From positions 12,226,399 through 12,290,398 of the forward strand of contig CM055095.1 of NCBI GenBank assembly GCA_029204225.1: a DNA stretch of 64,000 nucleotides. Direction: 5' to 3'. Every line of letters starts with the position of its first letter. Position 1 is the stretch's first letter. Both the position numbers and the translations under genes were made by a program. The notes under the pieces were generated by a model. It worked only from the letters and a program-made list of their open reading frames with translations. It was not told the origin of the DNA and searched no databases. This stretch comes from Diphasiastrum complanatum. Lineage: Eukaryota > Streptophyta > Lycopodiopsida > Lycopodiales > Lycopodiaceae. This document shows positions 1 to 11,278 of the stretch, piece after piece.

Positions 1-465
1 GAACACAATCTGAGAGGTCATAAAACTCACTAGGTTGAGCTTATGCAGGAATTTGATCATGAAATCCGATATGTCAAAGACAGCTCTAACCAGGTTGTAG
101 ACGCTTTTAATCAAATTGGTGAGCTAAATGATCATGAACTTTCATTTAGCCAAATTTCCACTGATCTATATCTTACATTGAGAGGAAAGTGTGAAACAAA
201 TTCTCATTTTGGTCACATTTGGAAAATGGTTGAGGCTAGAAAAAATAAGAATGGCATAGAGATTAACTCACAAGGAAGATTCCTAAGAAAGATAAGAAGA
301 TAATGGAATAGTTTTTCATTCGAGGTGGTTTGCTATTTTGGAATGGAAAAGTTTGTGTACCAGCGGATGATGAGTTAAAAAAGAGAATGATTTATGAATG
401 TCATGACATACCCTATGTAGGTCATCTAGGTACATATAGGACTTTGGACTTGGTTAGAAGAGAGT
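1..465 (+). mobile_element. Ty3/gypsy pol fragment (RNase H end, integrase zinc-binding start)
   Basis: The frame at 43-303 reads like the end of a gypsy RNase H domain (motif FDHEIRYVKDSSNQVVDAF, where intact elements usually have a VADALSR-type ending). After a stop at 301-303 the sequence continues with a segment resembling the HHCC integrase N-terminus (ECHDIPYVGHLGTYRT, 396-445). It stops abruptly near 465, where unrelated copia sequence begins. No LTR belongs to it. It is a decayed stub that continues to the left of the window. Confidence 0.7.
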
Positions 466-471
466 GAGGAC

Positions 472-1095
472 ATCACATTATATAGAAGGCTTATTGGCTC
501 CTTGATCTATTTAACTATAACTAGACTTAATCTTAGTTCTAGTGTTGGAAAGTTAAGCCAATTCATGCAAAGTCCTCTAGTTTCACATTGGAAGATGGCC
601 AAAAGAGTTCTTAGATACATTTCATCCACTAAGAATTTTGGCATTTTGTGTACAGGAACTAATCTTGGCTTAAGAGCCTATAGTGACACGGATTTTGCAG
701 GTGACAAAGTGGATAGAAGATCAACAAGTGCCTTTGCCACCTTTCTATGTGATGGAGTAGTATCATGGCTTTCCAAAAAGCAAGATACCATCTCCCTATC
801 TTCTATAGAATCTGAATACAAGGCCTTGACATCAACATGCAAGGAGGTCTTGTGGCTCAAAAGGCTATTGGTGGAGCTTCATGTCATGGAGGAAGAGATC
901 CCTATCATCTATTGTGAGAACCAATCAGCCCAATCACTTGCAACTAATCCTACATTCCATGCAAGGATCAAACACATCGAAATTGCTCATCATTTCGTGA
1001 GGGAAAAAGTGCAAGCTAAAGGGATCAAGCTCCAACACATGCCATCATCAAGTTGCTTGGCTGATTTGTTTACTAAATCTTTACTTAAATATTAA
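472..1095 (+). pseudogene. copia RT tail and RNase H
   Basis: The frame starts inside the RT-RNase H linker (EDITLYRRLIGSLIYL) and continues through RNase H to a stop at 1095. RNase H landmarks are YSDTDFAGD, SSIESEYKAL and HARIKHIEI. The usual catalytic-site CDNQSA reads CENQSA, an Asp-to-Glu change. The frame is open but lacks gag, protease, integrase and most of RT, so it is a remnant. Confidence 0.85.
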
Positions 1096-1170
1096 TTTGT
1101 CAAGCTTAGATCTTCAATTGGAGTTATTGATAAAAGCATTGTGATCTCCAAGGCTAGATTTGAGGAGGAG

Positions 1171-1859
1171 TGTGAAAAATTGCCTACATTGGCAAATCTA
1201 GCCATGTAGAATAATGTACATTTTGTCAATATTGTTTGTTGGTTACTTGAATGGCCAAAGTGCCACTTGTACATACATACCTAAAGTAGGTTACCACGAT
1301 TCAAGAGGAGTGGTTGTGTCCATTTGGTAGTGATTCCTACTTTGTAGAATCTAGACCATGATTTATGATGAGATTTTTACCTACCAAGCACCTACCAAGC
1401 ATGACTCTTGAATCTAGGCTAGGGTTTTCACATTAGGGCAAGAAAGTGGAGTCTACTTCCTTATTAAATGCTGGATTTTCACCTAACTTAGCAAAGGAAG
1501 TGTGTTTTACTATGTATTCCCATTCTCCATAGTGAGAAGATAGAAACTTTTTTGAGCCTCAAGGAGAAACTCGAGTTTCCTCTCATTGTATGGTGATTAC
1601 TCCTGATTTCCAATGAAACCCAGATTTGGCACTTTGTAAACACTATCTATAGGCCGTACTACAACCTTATTTTCACACGTGTGGAGTTGGATTACAGTAA
1701 TTGATCAATGCTTTGATTGTCTCTACTTGTTTCCTATCAAGCTGCTAAACTAGATCTTGTTTTCTGATGACTAGTTTCTGATAGATTGTTTAACAAGCAT
1801 ACAATCACCTTGTGGATCATTCAAAGATCCATTTATGGTCCTTAGTACTGTACTTTTCA
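1171..1859 (+). repeat. copia family A 3' LTR
   Basis: It begins TGTGAAAAATTG immediately after the purine tract and ends in TACTTTTCA. It aligns along its length with the LTR at 62130-62822, which ends TTTTCACA and so has TGTGAAAA/TTTTCACA inverted termini. The palindrome CACACGTGTG lies at 1674-1683. Confidence 0.85.
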
Positions 1860-2053
1860 TAGTAACAACAAAAACTACACCATGAGAATCGGAACTAATA
1901 CTATTTTGCAAAAAGGATCATGTGGCTTCTACTATTACATCTATAATCTCTTATGTTTAATTGGGGACCTAATCTAAAGCTTCTATGTGAATCTGGAAGA
2001 AAGAAATCAAAATAATTGCCGAGAAGATCAATTTTGTTAGCTAAGTAAGCCTC
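1860..2053. other. unassigned spacer
   Basis: AT-rich sequence between the copia LTR and the histone-like reading frame. No coding or repeat signal was recognised. If the H3-like frame belongs to a mobile unit, its outer end could lie here or have been removed by the copia insertion. Confidence 0.4.
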
Positions 2054-2854
2054 TTACTGGTTATAATGATCAGAATCAAAATAAACTTGCACAGGATCGT
2101 ATGGATATATGACAAAAGGATTATGTACAAGAGCAGAAAGAGAAGTAGATACAATATTTATAAATTTCTCTATCATTATGTTGAGCTCCTCTTGGGTAAT
2201 CATCACTTTTGGTGAAGAAACTTTCTGAGGAGATGGATGAATAACACGAGGAGGAGAGGGTGATTCTCAGTCTAAATCAGATTCTCCAGCATTTGATTCA
2301 GAGCTTAGGACGATGTGGGGTCTCTTGACAAGGATAACTCTAGGAGGAAGGGAAGTAGCTGGCCTTCGAGATTCAGCTTTCTTGGGAACAGGCTGCTTCC
2401 TTTTCCTCCTAGAGGTAGTCGGCAAGTTTGTTATATCCAGAGGCAGGTCTCTGGAGGTGTTGGCGCTATCCACATGCAGACCAGAATAACAGTCCCGAAG
2501 TCTTCTGAGAATGACAAAATCTTTTGGCATGATGGTGACAAGCTTACCATGCACAGCCAAAAGACAGGTGTCCTCAAAAAATTGGGCCAGAAAGTCTTCT
2601 TCATCACCTTGTAAGGCCTGCATGGCTGTCACAACAAAACAAACATCGAGCCCAAGTGAGAAAGTGACATTCTTGACAAATTAGCCGAAAGGGGCTCTAG
2701 GGATCAACAGTTCAATTGATCTCTAGAGTCTTCTAATCTCCCTCAGCCAGACCTGCTTTTTGCCACATCTACGGCTAGTGCCAGGGAGAACACGAGCATG
2801 GGATGGCTATACAGTGGTTATGGCACGAGCAACGGATTTGGTCCTTGTCATCAT
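2054..2854 (-). pseudogene. histone H3-like reading frame with long C-terminal extension
   Basis: Read on the minus strand from ATG at 2854, one continuous frame of about 266 codons aligns without gaps to histone H3. It has an N-terminal tail start MTRTKSVAR (H3: ARTKQTAR), an alphaN segment LREIRRL followed by SIELLIPRAPF, and the C-terminal core FFEDTCLLAVHGKLVTIMPKD. Four in-frame stops interrupt it: 2807-2809, 2723-2725, 2681-2683 and 2267-2269. Loop 1 has canonical H3 length, which argues against a typical CENH3, although VTIMPKDFVILRRL is somewhat CENH3-like. After the fold the frame continues about 130 residues (basic KRKQPVPKK patch, then acidic and Pro/Ser-rich) to TAA at 2054. It has no introns. 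It could be a processed pseudogene, or a decayed gene carried by the adjacent mobile unit. Confidence 0.75.
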
Positions 2855-2859
2855 TCTTA

Positions 2860-3615
2860 GAATTAAAAAAAGTAAATTAGAAAAGAAAAAAGTTTGAACC
2901 CAAGTGCAGAAAATGAAAAGAAAAAAATTTGGGATTAGAAGGCGCATGAGATCGATACCAAAACTGAATATCGGATTCGAGTGCAAGATAGATAGAGAAT
3001 ATGTGAAGAAAAGAGATCTGCGCTTGAAAGCGATATTGGAATTACAGCGGTATCGGTCTTGAGTGCACAGTGAGAAGGCGGAGTATTTTGTAAAGAGAGA
3101 GCGCGCTTGAGAGCGTTATTGGAAGCAAAAACCGAAAATTATGCCAAAAAAAAATGAAAATTCCAAGGGTGTATACATAGAGAATTTTTGCACGTGTGAA
3201 AAAAATGGCTTATGACATATGTCGGCATCTAACTGGTCCACATGTATTGTCCATACTAACAATGATGACTCAATTATGAGGCCACGTAGGTCGGGACACG
3301 TGCATGAATTATATTTGGTCACATGTCATTATGCACATGATAGATGTCAGGTCAGTCATTGTCTGTACGACGCAATGTTAATGACGAATCATGCATTGAC
3401 ATGTGTCGCTTTGGAACTCCACGTGCGAAATTTGTTTATAAATAGGCCATTTTTGGTGTAGATTTTCACGCAAATTTTTGATTTCTTATCCAGATATCGA
3501 TTTCAAGCACACCCTTTCCACTGTTTACGAGCGCTCCGTTGACTTAGTTGCACCTGGAACCGATATTTCCTAGTCCGATATCGCATTCAAGCGCACCTTA
3601 CATCTCATTTTTTTT
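2860..3615. promoter_or_regulatory. divergent promoter region with repeated leader motif
   Basis: This spacer lies between the H3-like frame (leftward) and gene 2 (rightward). A motif close to GATATCGCATTCAAGCGC appears on both sides, largely oriented in each gene's sense direction: rightward at 3490-3513 and 3575-3597, leftward at 3019-3039 and 3101-3122, with degenerate or opposite-orientation forms at 2941-2959, 2967-2985 and 3049-3069. TATAAATA at 3437-3444 is a good TATA box for gene 2. The centre (3200-3430) has repeated ACATGT/ACACGTG E-box or G-box-like hexamers. The same motif class recurs upstream of the second gene 2 copy (47200-47400). Confidence 0.55.
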
Positions 3616-4869
3616 ATGATCTTTCTACACACGCTCGGATCCGAGTTTGTAGATGAGTGCCCAATTCACAATAAAAAATGTAGATTTGTTGATTTTCAGC
3701 CTACATTTGTTTTTTTTCTTTTGTTAAATATTTTTGACGATTCGGAAGCTGGCCCTTCCACTTTTGAAATTGCTTCTTCTAGTGGTACAAAGTCTGAAAC
3801 TGCTTCTTCTAGTGGTACAAAGTCTGAAAAATTGAAGATTGTAGATATAGAAATTTTTTTTTTTGATATGAACATTAGTTTAGATGACTGTATAGATTTT
3901 AATCCTGCACAAAACAAGGTATTGTTTATTGGCCCTAGAACTCCCAACACCCTTTCTCCTGATAATAAATGTCTTATCACATTGCCTACTTATAATATAG
4001 ATAACATTTCTTTTTTGACATTATCGGATATATTGGATCTTTTTTATTTCACTCTTTGCATTTTGAGCAAAGAGCTTGATGAATTTTCAGATATAATTGA
4101 TTTTGATGTCGATGATATTCTCCCTGGTGTTGACGATGTACATAATGATGAGCTTTACTCAGGGAAAGATTGCTTAAAAATGACTGTGGAGGAAATGCGC
4201 AATAAAGAAGATGATCTACCTTCTCAAGTGGAGTTTCTCAGAATTCAATGTCAATTTAGTTTTCCAAAACCAACTGTCTATTCACCAACTATATTGACAT
4301 CGAGAGGTGAACATAATATTGATGGAGAGACAACAATCAAGAAAGACAATGCTAAATGCGTAAGTTTTGTGTCTTATTATGGACTAGTAGATTCGTTATG
4401 TCAGATTATATATTGGAGCTTACTTTGGATTTTTTCATTTCATTTTTCTTGATGATTTTGCAATTCGTCGAGGAGGGCAAAGATCTTATGCAGGAGAATT
4501 TTCAAGAGATCATGCACTAGGTATCTGAAGTTCTTCAAGAATAATAAGATTAGTATTGCTCATTCAAAGTTTCATCAACATGGTGAGATAATGATTATGG
4601 CAATCAAGGCTCTGTCTCATTTTCTTAGAGGACATAATTTTAATAAGGTGCATAGAATAATTTTTCTAAAGAAAACTATTGCATTTAAAATTTTAGGATA
4701 TGGGCCAGTGAATTCCATGTTCAGATCATCTCATTTTGCATTGTATGCTGCTTACGTTGATTTGAGTAAGCATGAAAACTATGAGTTGTTGGATCCATAC
4801 GAAAGAAAAAAATTGTTGCATGATTCTAAGTTGCAACTTTCATTAGAGAAAGTATCAGAAGCAGAGTAG
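3616..4869 (+). pseudogene. gene 2, copy 1 (unrecognised, mobile-unit associated)
   Basis: I do not recognise the family. The first exon (3616 to about 4359) encodes a Ser- and acid-rich protein with a short tandem repeat (ASSSGTKSE twice) and ends at a GTAAGT donor. After a roughly 90-base intron the frame resumes with DDFAIRRGGQRS, then a frameshift near 4522, and the last stretch (4591-4869) contains FLRGHNF, VDLSKHENYELLDPYERKK and an acidic end. Copy 2 (47403-48958) matches this layout, including FSDI(I/V)D..DD, the intron position and LDPYER, so it was a real gene. It faces the transposase-like gene tail to tail. The frameshift makes this copy inactive. Confidence 0.6.
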
Positions 4870-4929
4870 ATACTGTTGAATTGTACTTTGTGAAAATTTT
4901 CATTTAATATACAAAATTTTATTGTGTGT

Positions 4930-7620
4930 CTATTGCCTATTGGCTTGTATAAATTTGCATGCTTTTTGAAATTTTTTATAATCCGTCAATTCTGTATTAT
5001 GACGAATTTGGATTCTTCTGTAAAACCATTGGAAAAGTTGCAGTGTATTGTTCTTTGTGCTAGTCCCGCCATGTTGTGTACTTTTATGAAATGCTGCTCT
5101 TGCTTGCCAATGAGATTTTTTCACTCCTTGCGATGACCATATGCTAAGACTTCCCTATTTCTTGCAAAGAATGTTGAATGATGTCGTAATATGTGCTGCA
5201 TGTCATAAAAACATAATCTAAATCAGTACCAAAAGTATCTAATTTAATTGCACATATTTGTCTATAGTAGTGTAACATCAAAATCTTACCATATAATGTG
5301 TTATATGATTTACACCCCATGCACTCCGAACTGCACCCACAATTTCACTGGTTGTTTTTTGTATCATTTGTACATTAGTATTTGAAAATTTATCTTTTCT
5401 CAAGTATTTCACCATGTTGTCTAATTTTTTCCAAACTTCTACCTTGTGTATACGAGTAGAAACTTCTTCTTTGAAATCTTGAGTTGCTGCAATAATCTCT
5501 TTCCAAACCAGGTATTAAATCTTGGATTGTTTGCCAGAATAATTTGATAAAAATCTTCGAGCTTTGGATCTCCAATGCTCGGCTTGCATGGAATATTTCC
5601 TGTTTTACCGGATAGTTTGTCATCTTTTTTTATTTTAACGTGGCCTTTATGTTAGCCTGCTTTAGACACCACATCCTCTAATTTGGAAATAGCTTTCTTC
5701 GCATCTGCCTTTGGCTCAAAATTCCATGCAAACAAGATGTGAAGATATATTATTTTTTTTATAATACGCACTTCCGCATGCAATGTATAGATATGAATAT
5801 TCTAAAGAGGAATCGGTAGTACAGGTTTCCAATTAGGATCTTCTCGATCTCTTGATATTCATGTACTCCTTGTCATGTCTTTTGTTGTCTTCATGCAGTA
5901 CAAACAAGGGTGTTTAGAGTTAGTGCCATGGGATACATTGAACATACATTTTAATGTCTTCAGATCTCTTGCTAAATGCCATTCAATGTTGAAAGTGTCA
6001 ATTCGAAGTGGAACTCCCTCCATGTGATTTTTTATGGTGGCAAGATATGACGTTCTATTAAATATTCATGAGAGGATGTCATGGTCTCCATATTAAAATG
6101 ATTATCCCTATTGATTATGCGAAAGAACTGCTATACCTGAAATGATGCCATCCACCAGATATCATTTTTTGATTGAACACTGAAATTGAGGCCTTCTGAG
6201 TCTTCTGAATTTGAAAGTGCTCCATTCATGATCATGAGACTGATTCTTTCCATTTTTTGTCCTTTTATAATTTTCAGACTCATCTAACTTGAGAACAACT
6301 ATCAACTTGTTATTGACATTCTCATTTGTAATACCATAAAAATTTATGATGAATGTTAGTAACTGATTAATGTCAATAAATAAATTGTTGAAATTGTTAT
6401 ATGCTAGACTTTCTCCTTTCGAGCAATACACTTCATTGATATGAGATGGATTACCAACTATTGTCTGCATACCTTGGTTTAACATGTCTTTTTTTTTTTT
6501 AAAGATGAAATGGTCGTGGGATTGGAAACTTTTTAATATTTACCTGTGCAAATGCCTCCTTTATCATCTTAAACATTGTTGCATATGCTTCTCTACTGAT
6601 GCTAGAAAAGTCACATGCCCCTTGAAGCAATGTAGTGTCTAATATTTTTCCAACTTCATTCATAATGCTATTAGTAACTGAAGCCTTAAATCTTTTTCAT
6701 TTTGTTATTGTTTAACATTGATTTCATAGATTTAGAAGTCAAGATAGAGCCTAGTGAGTTTCCAATCAAAATCTCATCGGCCAAATGGTCTTCAACAACC
6801 AATGCTGATCTGCATTGCAAACATAATGTTCATGAAAATGTCGGTAAAAATTAGGACACTCATAGTATCCACAGTAGTATAATAATCAAATCAACCAAAA
6901 GTTGAAATGAACAAATAACAAAACTAGTGATTATGAATGAATCAAAAAGTTCAAGTAATATTCAATAACAAATAAGCTATAACTTATTTGAATGCACAGA
7001 TTTGTCTTTTTCTATGACCTCCTCTAGATGATAGATCACATATATCCTTGTTTACTAGTCTTTTCCTCTTGTTGCTTTGGACCTTTTCTGTTGAGCACAT
7101 CCATATATTTAACAAGAGACAAATATGAGATACGCATGAATTGAAATACAGTTTTCATCTCATCATTACTAGTTGTATAATGATGCAAATAAGATTTCAA
7201 CCTTTGGATCTCCTTCTTGAGCATCTCATTTTCATCCAAACAAGTTTTCAACTTTGTAGATTTTTCTTCGCACTCCTTTGATATTTTTCTTGATTCCTCC
7301 TCAAAATAATGTATTCTTTGCATTGAATGTGCATTCCCATAGAGCATCAAATTCTCACAGTAATCCAAAAGGCCATTTTTACCATGACACATATAGATTA
7401 TTAACTGACTCACCAAATGAAAATCTGGATGTTGCAATGAACATGGATCAATAGGATACAATGTTCCTGATGACCATAAATCTACATGCTTTAGCTTTTC
7501 CTCCCTGTATCGGCCCATATCAGAAGTTGACAATTTGGGTTGCTTTGAATTTCTTGTCCTGAGCGGAGCATATTTTGGTGACAGATCCACATGAAGATGA
7601 TAAAGCTGTGTCATCAGTAT
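4930..7620 (-). pseudogene. transposase-like gene, copy 1
   Basis: Minus-strand pieces match copies 2 and 3 in order. They are an N-terminal coiled coil (7036-7614), a domain with GACDFSSISREAYATMF (6550-6700), LIVVLKLDESE (about 6290), an intron with GTATAG donor near 6140, a region with degenerate zinc and LHxExR motifs (5700-6000), and a final exon KSHWQARAAFH..QLFQWFYRR (4930-5124). The pattern (first Asp after a beta strand, a CxxC zinc motif, LH..(V/I)R..EKL, final Glu exon) resembles RNase-H-like transposases, but I cannot name the superfamily. Frameshifts and stops break it. The glutamate in the copy 2 EKSHW motif is a lysine here, so a catalytic residue may be lost. Confidence 0.55.
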
Positions 7621-7809
7621 AGTAGTATAGTAACAAACAACACAATGACAATAACAAAGCTGGCGATGGTGCTAACGACGCTGCTGGAGATAGAAATGGT
7701 TTTTGACCCTGGAGATAGAGATGTTGTAGACTTTGTTTCAGAAATGTCAGTCCTAAGTCAAATTTTTGAGTGTTCCCAACTATTGGGAGGGAATATTTCA
7801 GCATTTTGA

Positions 7810-7995
7810 AAATTATATTTTAACTATGGCTAAGCACCAGTGAAGTTTGATGTGACTAAACTAAGGTACATTCATTTACATGGAAAGTAGTGCGGGCAGA
7901 TGCGTAAAGAATTTAGAAAATGATATTATAATTACTTTATAGTTATTTTTCTCTCTCCTATATGGCATTTCTTATAGGGCCCTCTTTGGGCCCAT
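7810..7995. other. unassigned spacer
   Basis: Short AT-rich stretch between the start of the transposase-like gene and a CACTA remnant. GTAGTG at about 7884-7889 is a possible, unconfirmed transposon terminus. Confidence 0.3.
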
Positions 7996-7999
7996 ATTT

Positions 8000-8660
8000 T
8001 CTTAATGGTCGGCACATTGCAACATATTTATGAAGTCGATTACGAGTCTCAAGACAAATTTTTGACGTAAAATGGTTTAAGGTCATCTACCGTGAAAGCA
8101 ATGCCTGCACGATTAGAAATGACAATGCCACGACATTGCGAACAAGTGATTAATATTTTTTACAATCCAATGTCATTAATATTCTCAATGTCTTATTTAT
8201 GTATCGATCTTATAAGACTAACTTAATTTTATTATTTCTTTGGCAAATTATATTTCAAAGATCAAATAGACCCGAGATGGTGGTATGTGATCCAACTTAA
8301 TGCAAGAAAACGACGTGTGTTTGAAGGAAAGATATTGTAATACTGGATACACACGACGAACCACCACCCAATTTTGAGGCTTTGGAAGAACCTGAACCCC
8401 TCATCCATGCTCCAAATGATATGGAAATGATGGGAAAAGAAGATACAATTGCAAATGATGAGATTCCTATGATCATACAAGGCCAAATTGAGGGTAATTT
8501 GACGCCCGCACGTTTGGATGAGATAGAACTAGAAGAAGAGGAGGTTGAATATGAGGGTAGCTCACATTATCAAAGAGACACGATCAGAAATCTACGATTA
8601 TACCTAGACCTAGATTCAACTGAGTGTCAAGACTTGTGTGATGACGAGAATGATTCATAA
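8000..8660 (+). pseudogene. probable CACTA (TNP2-type) transposase C-terminal remnant
   Basis: The plus strand reads LQHIYEVDYES near 8020 and, with a frame change, LYFKDQIDPRWWYVIQLNAR at 8241-8300. This resembles the C-terminal end of plant CACTA TNP2 proteins (VFYv.D..DPrW.VV type). After a one-base frameshift near 8330 an acidic tail rich in Glu and Asp runs to the stop at 8660. The N-terminal and catalytic parts are absent. The family call rests on remembered motif patterns only. Confidence 0.4.
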
Positions 8661-9330
8661 CTATTAATATTTAAATTCACTTGCATTCATTTTTGTTTTG
8701 TATTCATTGCAATACTTTTATGTATACTTTTAATATAGTTAGAGTTGAATGTGATAATTACAATACCCGAACCTTGCGGTTATGTCCTATTTCAGAATGT
8801 CACCTCATATTCCCTCCCTACGACATATAGGTTTTTCCATTCAAGGAAAGATTAGAACCTCGCCTTTAACGGAAGAAAAGTAAGGGCTACACATGACCTT
8901 CCTGGGACTTGAAATTTTAATTACCTACATTTCACTCTTCATATTAACTAATTTCTAGTGTATGTGATAAAATACGACATTGCTTTTCAAAAATGAAAGT
9001 GATTAAATACATTTGACTTTTTCACTATGTTGGGTAACATATTCAAATAATCAAAAAATTGAAACAACACAAACTCATCGGTAAACTTGAAGCTTCACAT
9101 ACACAATCAATTAAAAAAAAAAAGTCTATTACACAATTGAACCATTATTGAAAGTTTCAAAACCTCTCTCTCTCTCTCTCTCAACACCATCTATTCATCT
9201 ATCACTCTAAATCCTAAATAAATGCAAAATGCCAAACACACATACACCATCTATCACAATCTATTACTATCATAGACTATATATTTATCTATTATCCTAA
9301 ATTCTAAATCAATGCGAAATGCCAAACACA
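8661..9330. other. unassigned AT-rich spacer
   Basis: No gene or known repeat was recognised. Short CT-rich runs at 9165-9181 precede a longer microsatellite. Confidence 0.4.
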
Positions 9331-9331
9331 C

Positions 9332-9432
<101 letters not shown>

Positions 9433-9477
9433 AAATCTAAGATTCATTTAACATCAAACACTATCTTCATTTATTTT

Positions 9478-9565
9478 ACACTTAACACTTAACACTATCT
9501 ATTCAAACACTTAACACTACTTATTCAAACACTTAACACTACCTATTCAAACACTTATCTTTTCT
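9478..9565. repeat. short tandem repeat, ACACTTAACACTA type
   Basis: Three imperfect tandem units of roughly 25 bases built on AACACTTAACACTACTTATT, directly after the CT microsatellite. Confidence 0.75.
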
Positions 9566-9779
9566 CTCTTCACTTTCTTTCACAAAAACAAACAAAACAA
9601 ACTTTATCTTTCAATAAAAAAACAAAACATAAACTCCAAATGCTTTCAATATCTTAAAGCACCAACCTCTAAGCATCAAAAGCATCAAATGGTCTTCAAG
9701 ATCCAAGCTCCAAACACAAGAATCGCTCCAAACTCACCTTCAATCGGTCCAACCTGCACAAAAAAAAAAGTGAGAAGAA

Positions 9780-10170
9780 AGACGTTGGATTGCATGAAAT
9801 GTTCAAAAAATCATCAGATGTTGGATTCAGACGTCCTCCAAACACGTTGGAATCCAACGCCCGTGTCGGTCAAGGCATGGACGTCAGAAGTCAGAGGTCG
9901 TAGACAGGCTTTTGGATTGCTGACGTGGACGTCGGATTCCGACATCCATGTCGGATGACATTTTTTTTTTTTTAATATTCCATGCCGTATCCACCTCGAA
10001 TTCCGACGTCCACTTTGAAAATTGGTTGCCGCCACAGTTTTCCGATCACCGGACCTCCATTTTGGGAATTTTTGCTTGGATTTTGGATTCCGACGCGTCA
10101 AATTGCGACGGATTATAAAATTGCCAAAAGTCCGTCAGACGCCCATGTCGGAATCCGCGCTATTTGTTAT
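9780..10170. repeat. dyad-rich repeat region with GGATTCCGACGTCC motif
   Basis: A locally GC-richer stretch where GGATTCCGAC, GACGTC and their complements recur many times in both orientations, for example at 9929-9955 and 10000-10012. This pattern is typical of subterminal repeats of DNA transposons, but no terminus was found. Open frames crossing it are by-products of the repeat. Confidence 0.5.
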
Positions 10171-10219
10171 TGTGCATGTAATAGGATCTTGAAAGAGATC
10201 TTCACTTGGGGATCGTAAT

Positions 10220-11265
10220 ACAAGGCATTTGATATAGTCAACAATATTACTCAAGCATTTACATAATTTTGGTAGAAATATATTTCGACTCTTAAAATTA
10301 AAATCCTTTTTTCCTATGATCTTGACATGTATTGACTGAAAAAAATATACAGGATCTTTTCATGGTTGAAAAAAATACAAAAACTACTCATAGATCAGTC
10401 TAAACTTGTAAACACCCAGTTCATTGATAGAGTTCTTAACTTCAATTGTATAAGCTACGAGTTCAGGGTGTTTATAAGCTTAGGCTGATCTAATAGTACT
10501 TGCATCTTTTTTCAACTGTGAAAAATCTTGTTCATTTTTGTAGTCGATGCCAAGATTATGGTCAAAAAGGATTCTAATTCTAAGAGTTAGCTCTTTAGTT
10601 ATGTTACGATTGTGGATGCGTGTGACGATCGTTTTGGACTCTTTGAGGAGACAAGTTTGTGTCAAAGCAAGAGCTATCAAGTTATGTAAATCACACATTT
10701 GTACGATTCCAGCCTTAGGTGCAATGTTCTCCAGATAAAAACTGAACCAAGTGAGTCTTAGTGCAGAACTGCTTCGATCTTTAGCTTAGGATTGGAAACT
10801 GTGCCTGCCAGTGAGAGCCTAGGTGGCCTCTAGGCGGGGCATCAAACACGCTCATGATGTCTGCATGAATGGAGACCATGTCTACCTTCCATCAAACACG
10901 AGCTCCTTGTTATGCGGTTGTTGTGGATTATCATTAATATGAACATCATTATCAATTTATCAAAAACGTTATTGTCATGCATGAAATAATGTCATTGCAA
11001 TTCCGAGGTAGATATGGTCAGTTGTTGCACGGAAAACATGTTTGACTTTAGATCCAAATATATTGTTTTCTCTTATCATCAGATTACATTTATTACGTAT
11101 TCTTCCGAGAACTCACGTGTGCCACTTTGTTGCAGCTCATGATCCACCCATCTCCAGCTTTGAAATCTCATTTTTTTAGCTCACCTGGCCTGTATCGGGA
11201 TTCTAATTTCTGAAGATTCAAGGAAATATTCATAAGAAAACAGACAGAGATAAATTTGACATTGA
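10220..11265. other. intergenic, nothing recognised
   Basis: No coding, RNA or mobile-element signal was seen on either strand. It lies upstream of the cysteine-rich peptide gene and may include its distal promoter. Confidence 0.4.
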
Positions 11266-11270
11266 TGTGT

Positions 11271-11278
11271 TATATACA
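11271..11278 (+). promoter_or_regulatory. candidate TATA box of the cysteine-rich peptide gene
   Basis: TATATACA lies about 280 bases before the start codon. That implies a leader of roughly 240 bases if used. Confidence 0.4.

Larger units (their letters stand above)
466..1859 (+). mobile_element. Ty1/copia family A, truncated 3' end with 3' LTR
   Basis: This is the last part of a copia element: the end of reverse transcriptase, RNase H, a purine tract (TGAGGAGGAG, 1161-1170) and a 3' LTR. The 5' part is missing and is replaced at about 465 by a gypsy stub. The same LTR family recurs at 62130-62822 (plus strand) and as a 53-bp stub at 29913-29965 (minus strand), so the family has inserted here at least three times. 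Confidence 0.85.

Noticed and set aside
2054-2854. Calling the H3-like frame CENH3
   Set aside because: Loop 1 has the canonical H3 length with no inserted residues, and the frame is too decayed to decide; some residues lean towards CENH3 but not enough.
9689-10218. Open frames in the dyad-rich region
   Set aside because: The frames on both strands track the GGATTCCGACGTC repeat rather than a protein.
10480-10738. Overlapping short frames on both strands
   Set aside because: Typical chance frames; no homology pattern, and both strands open over the same stretch.
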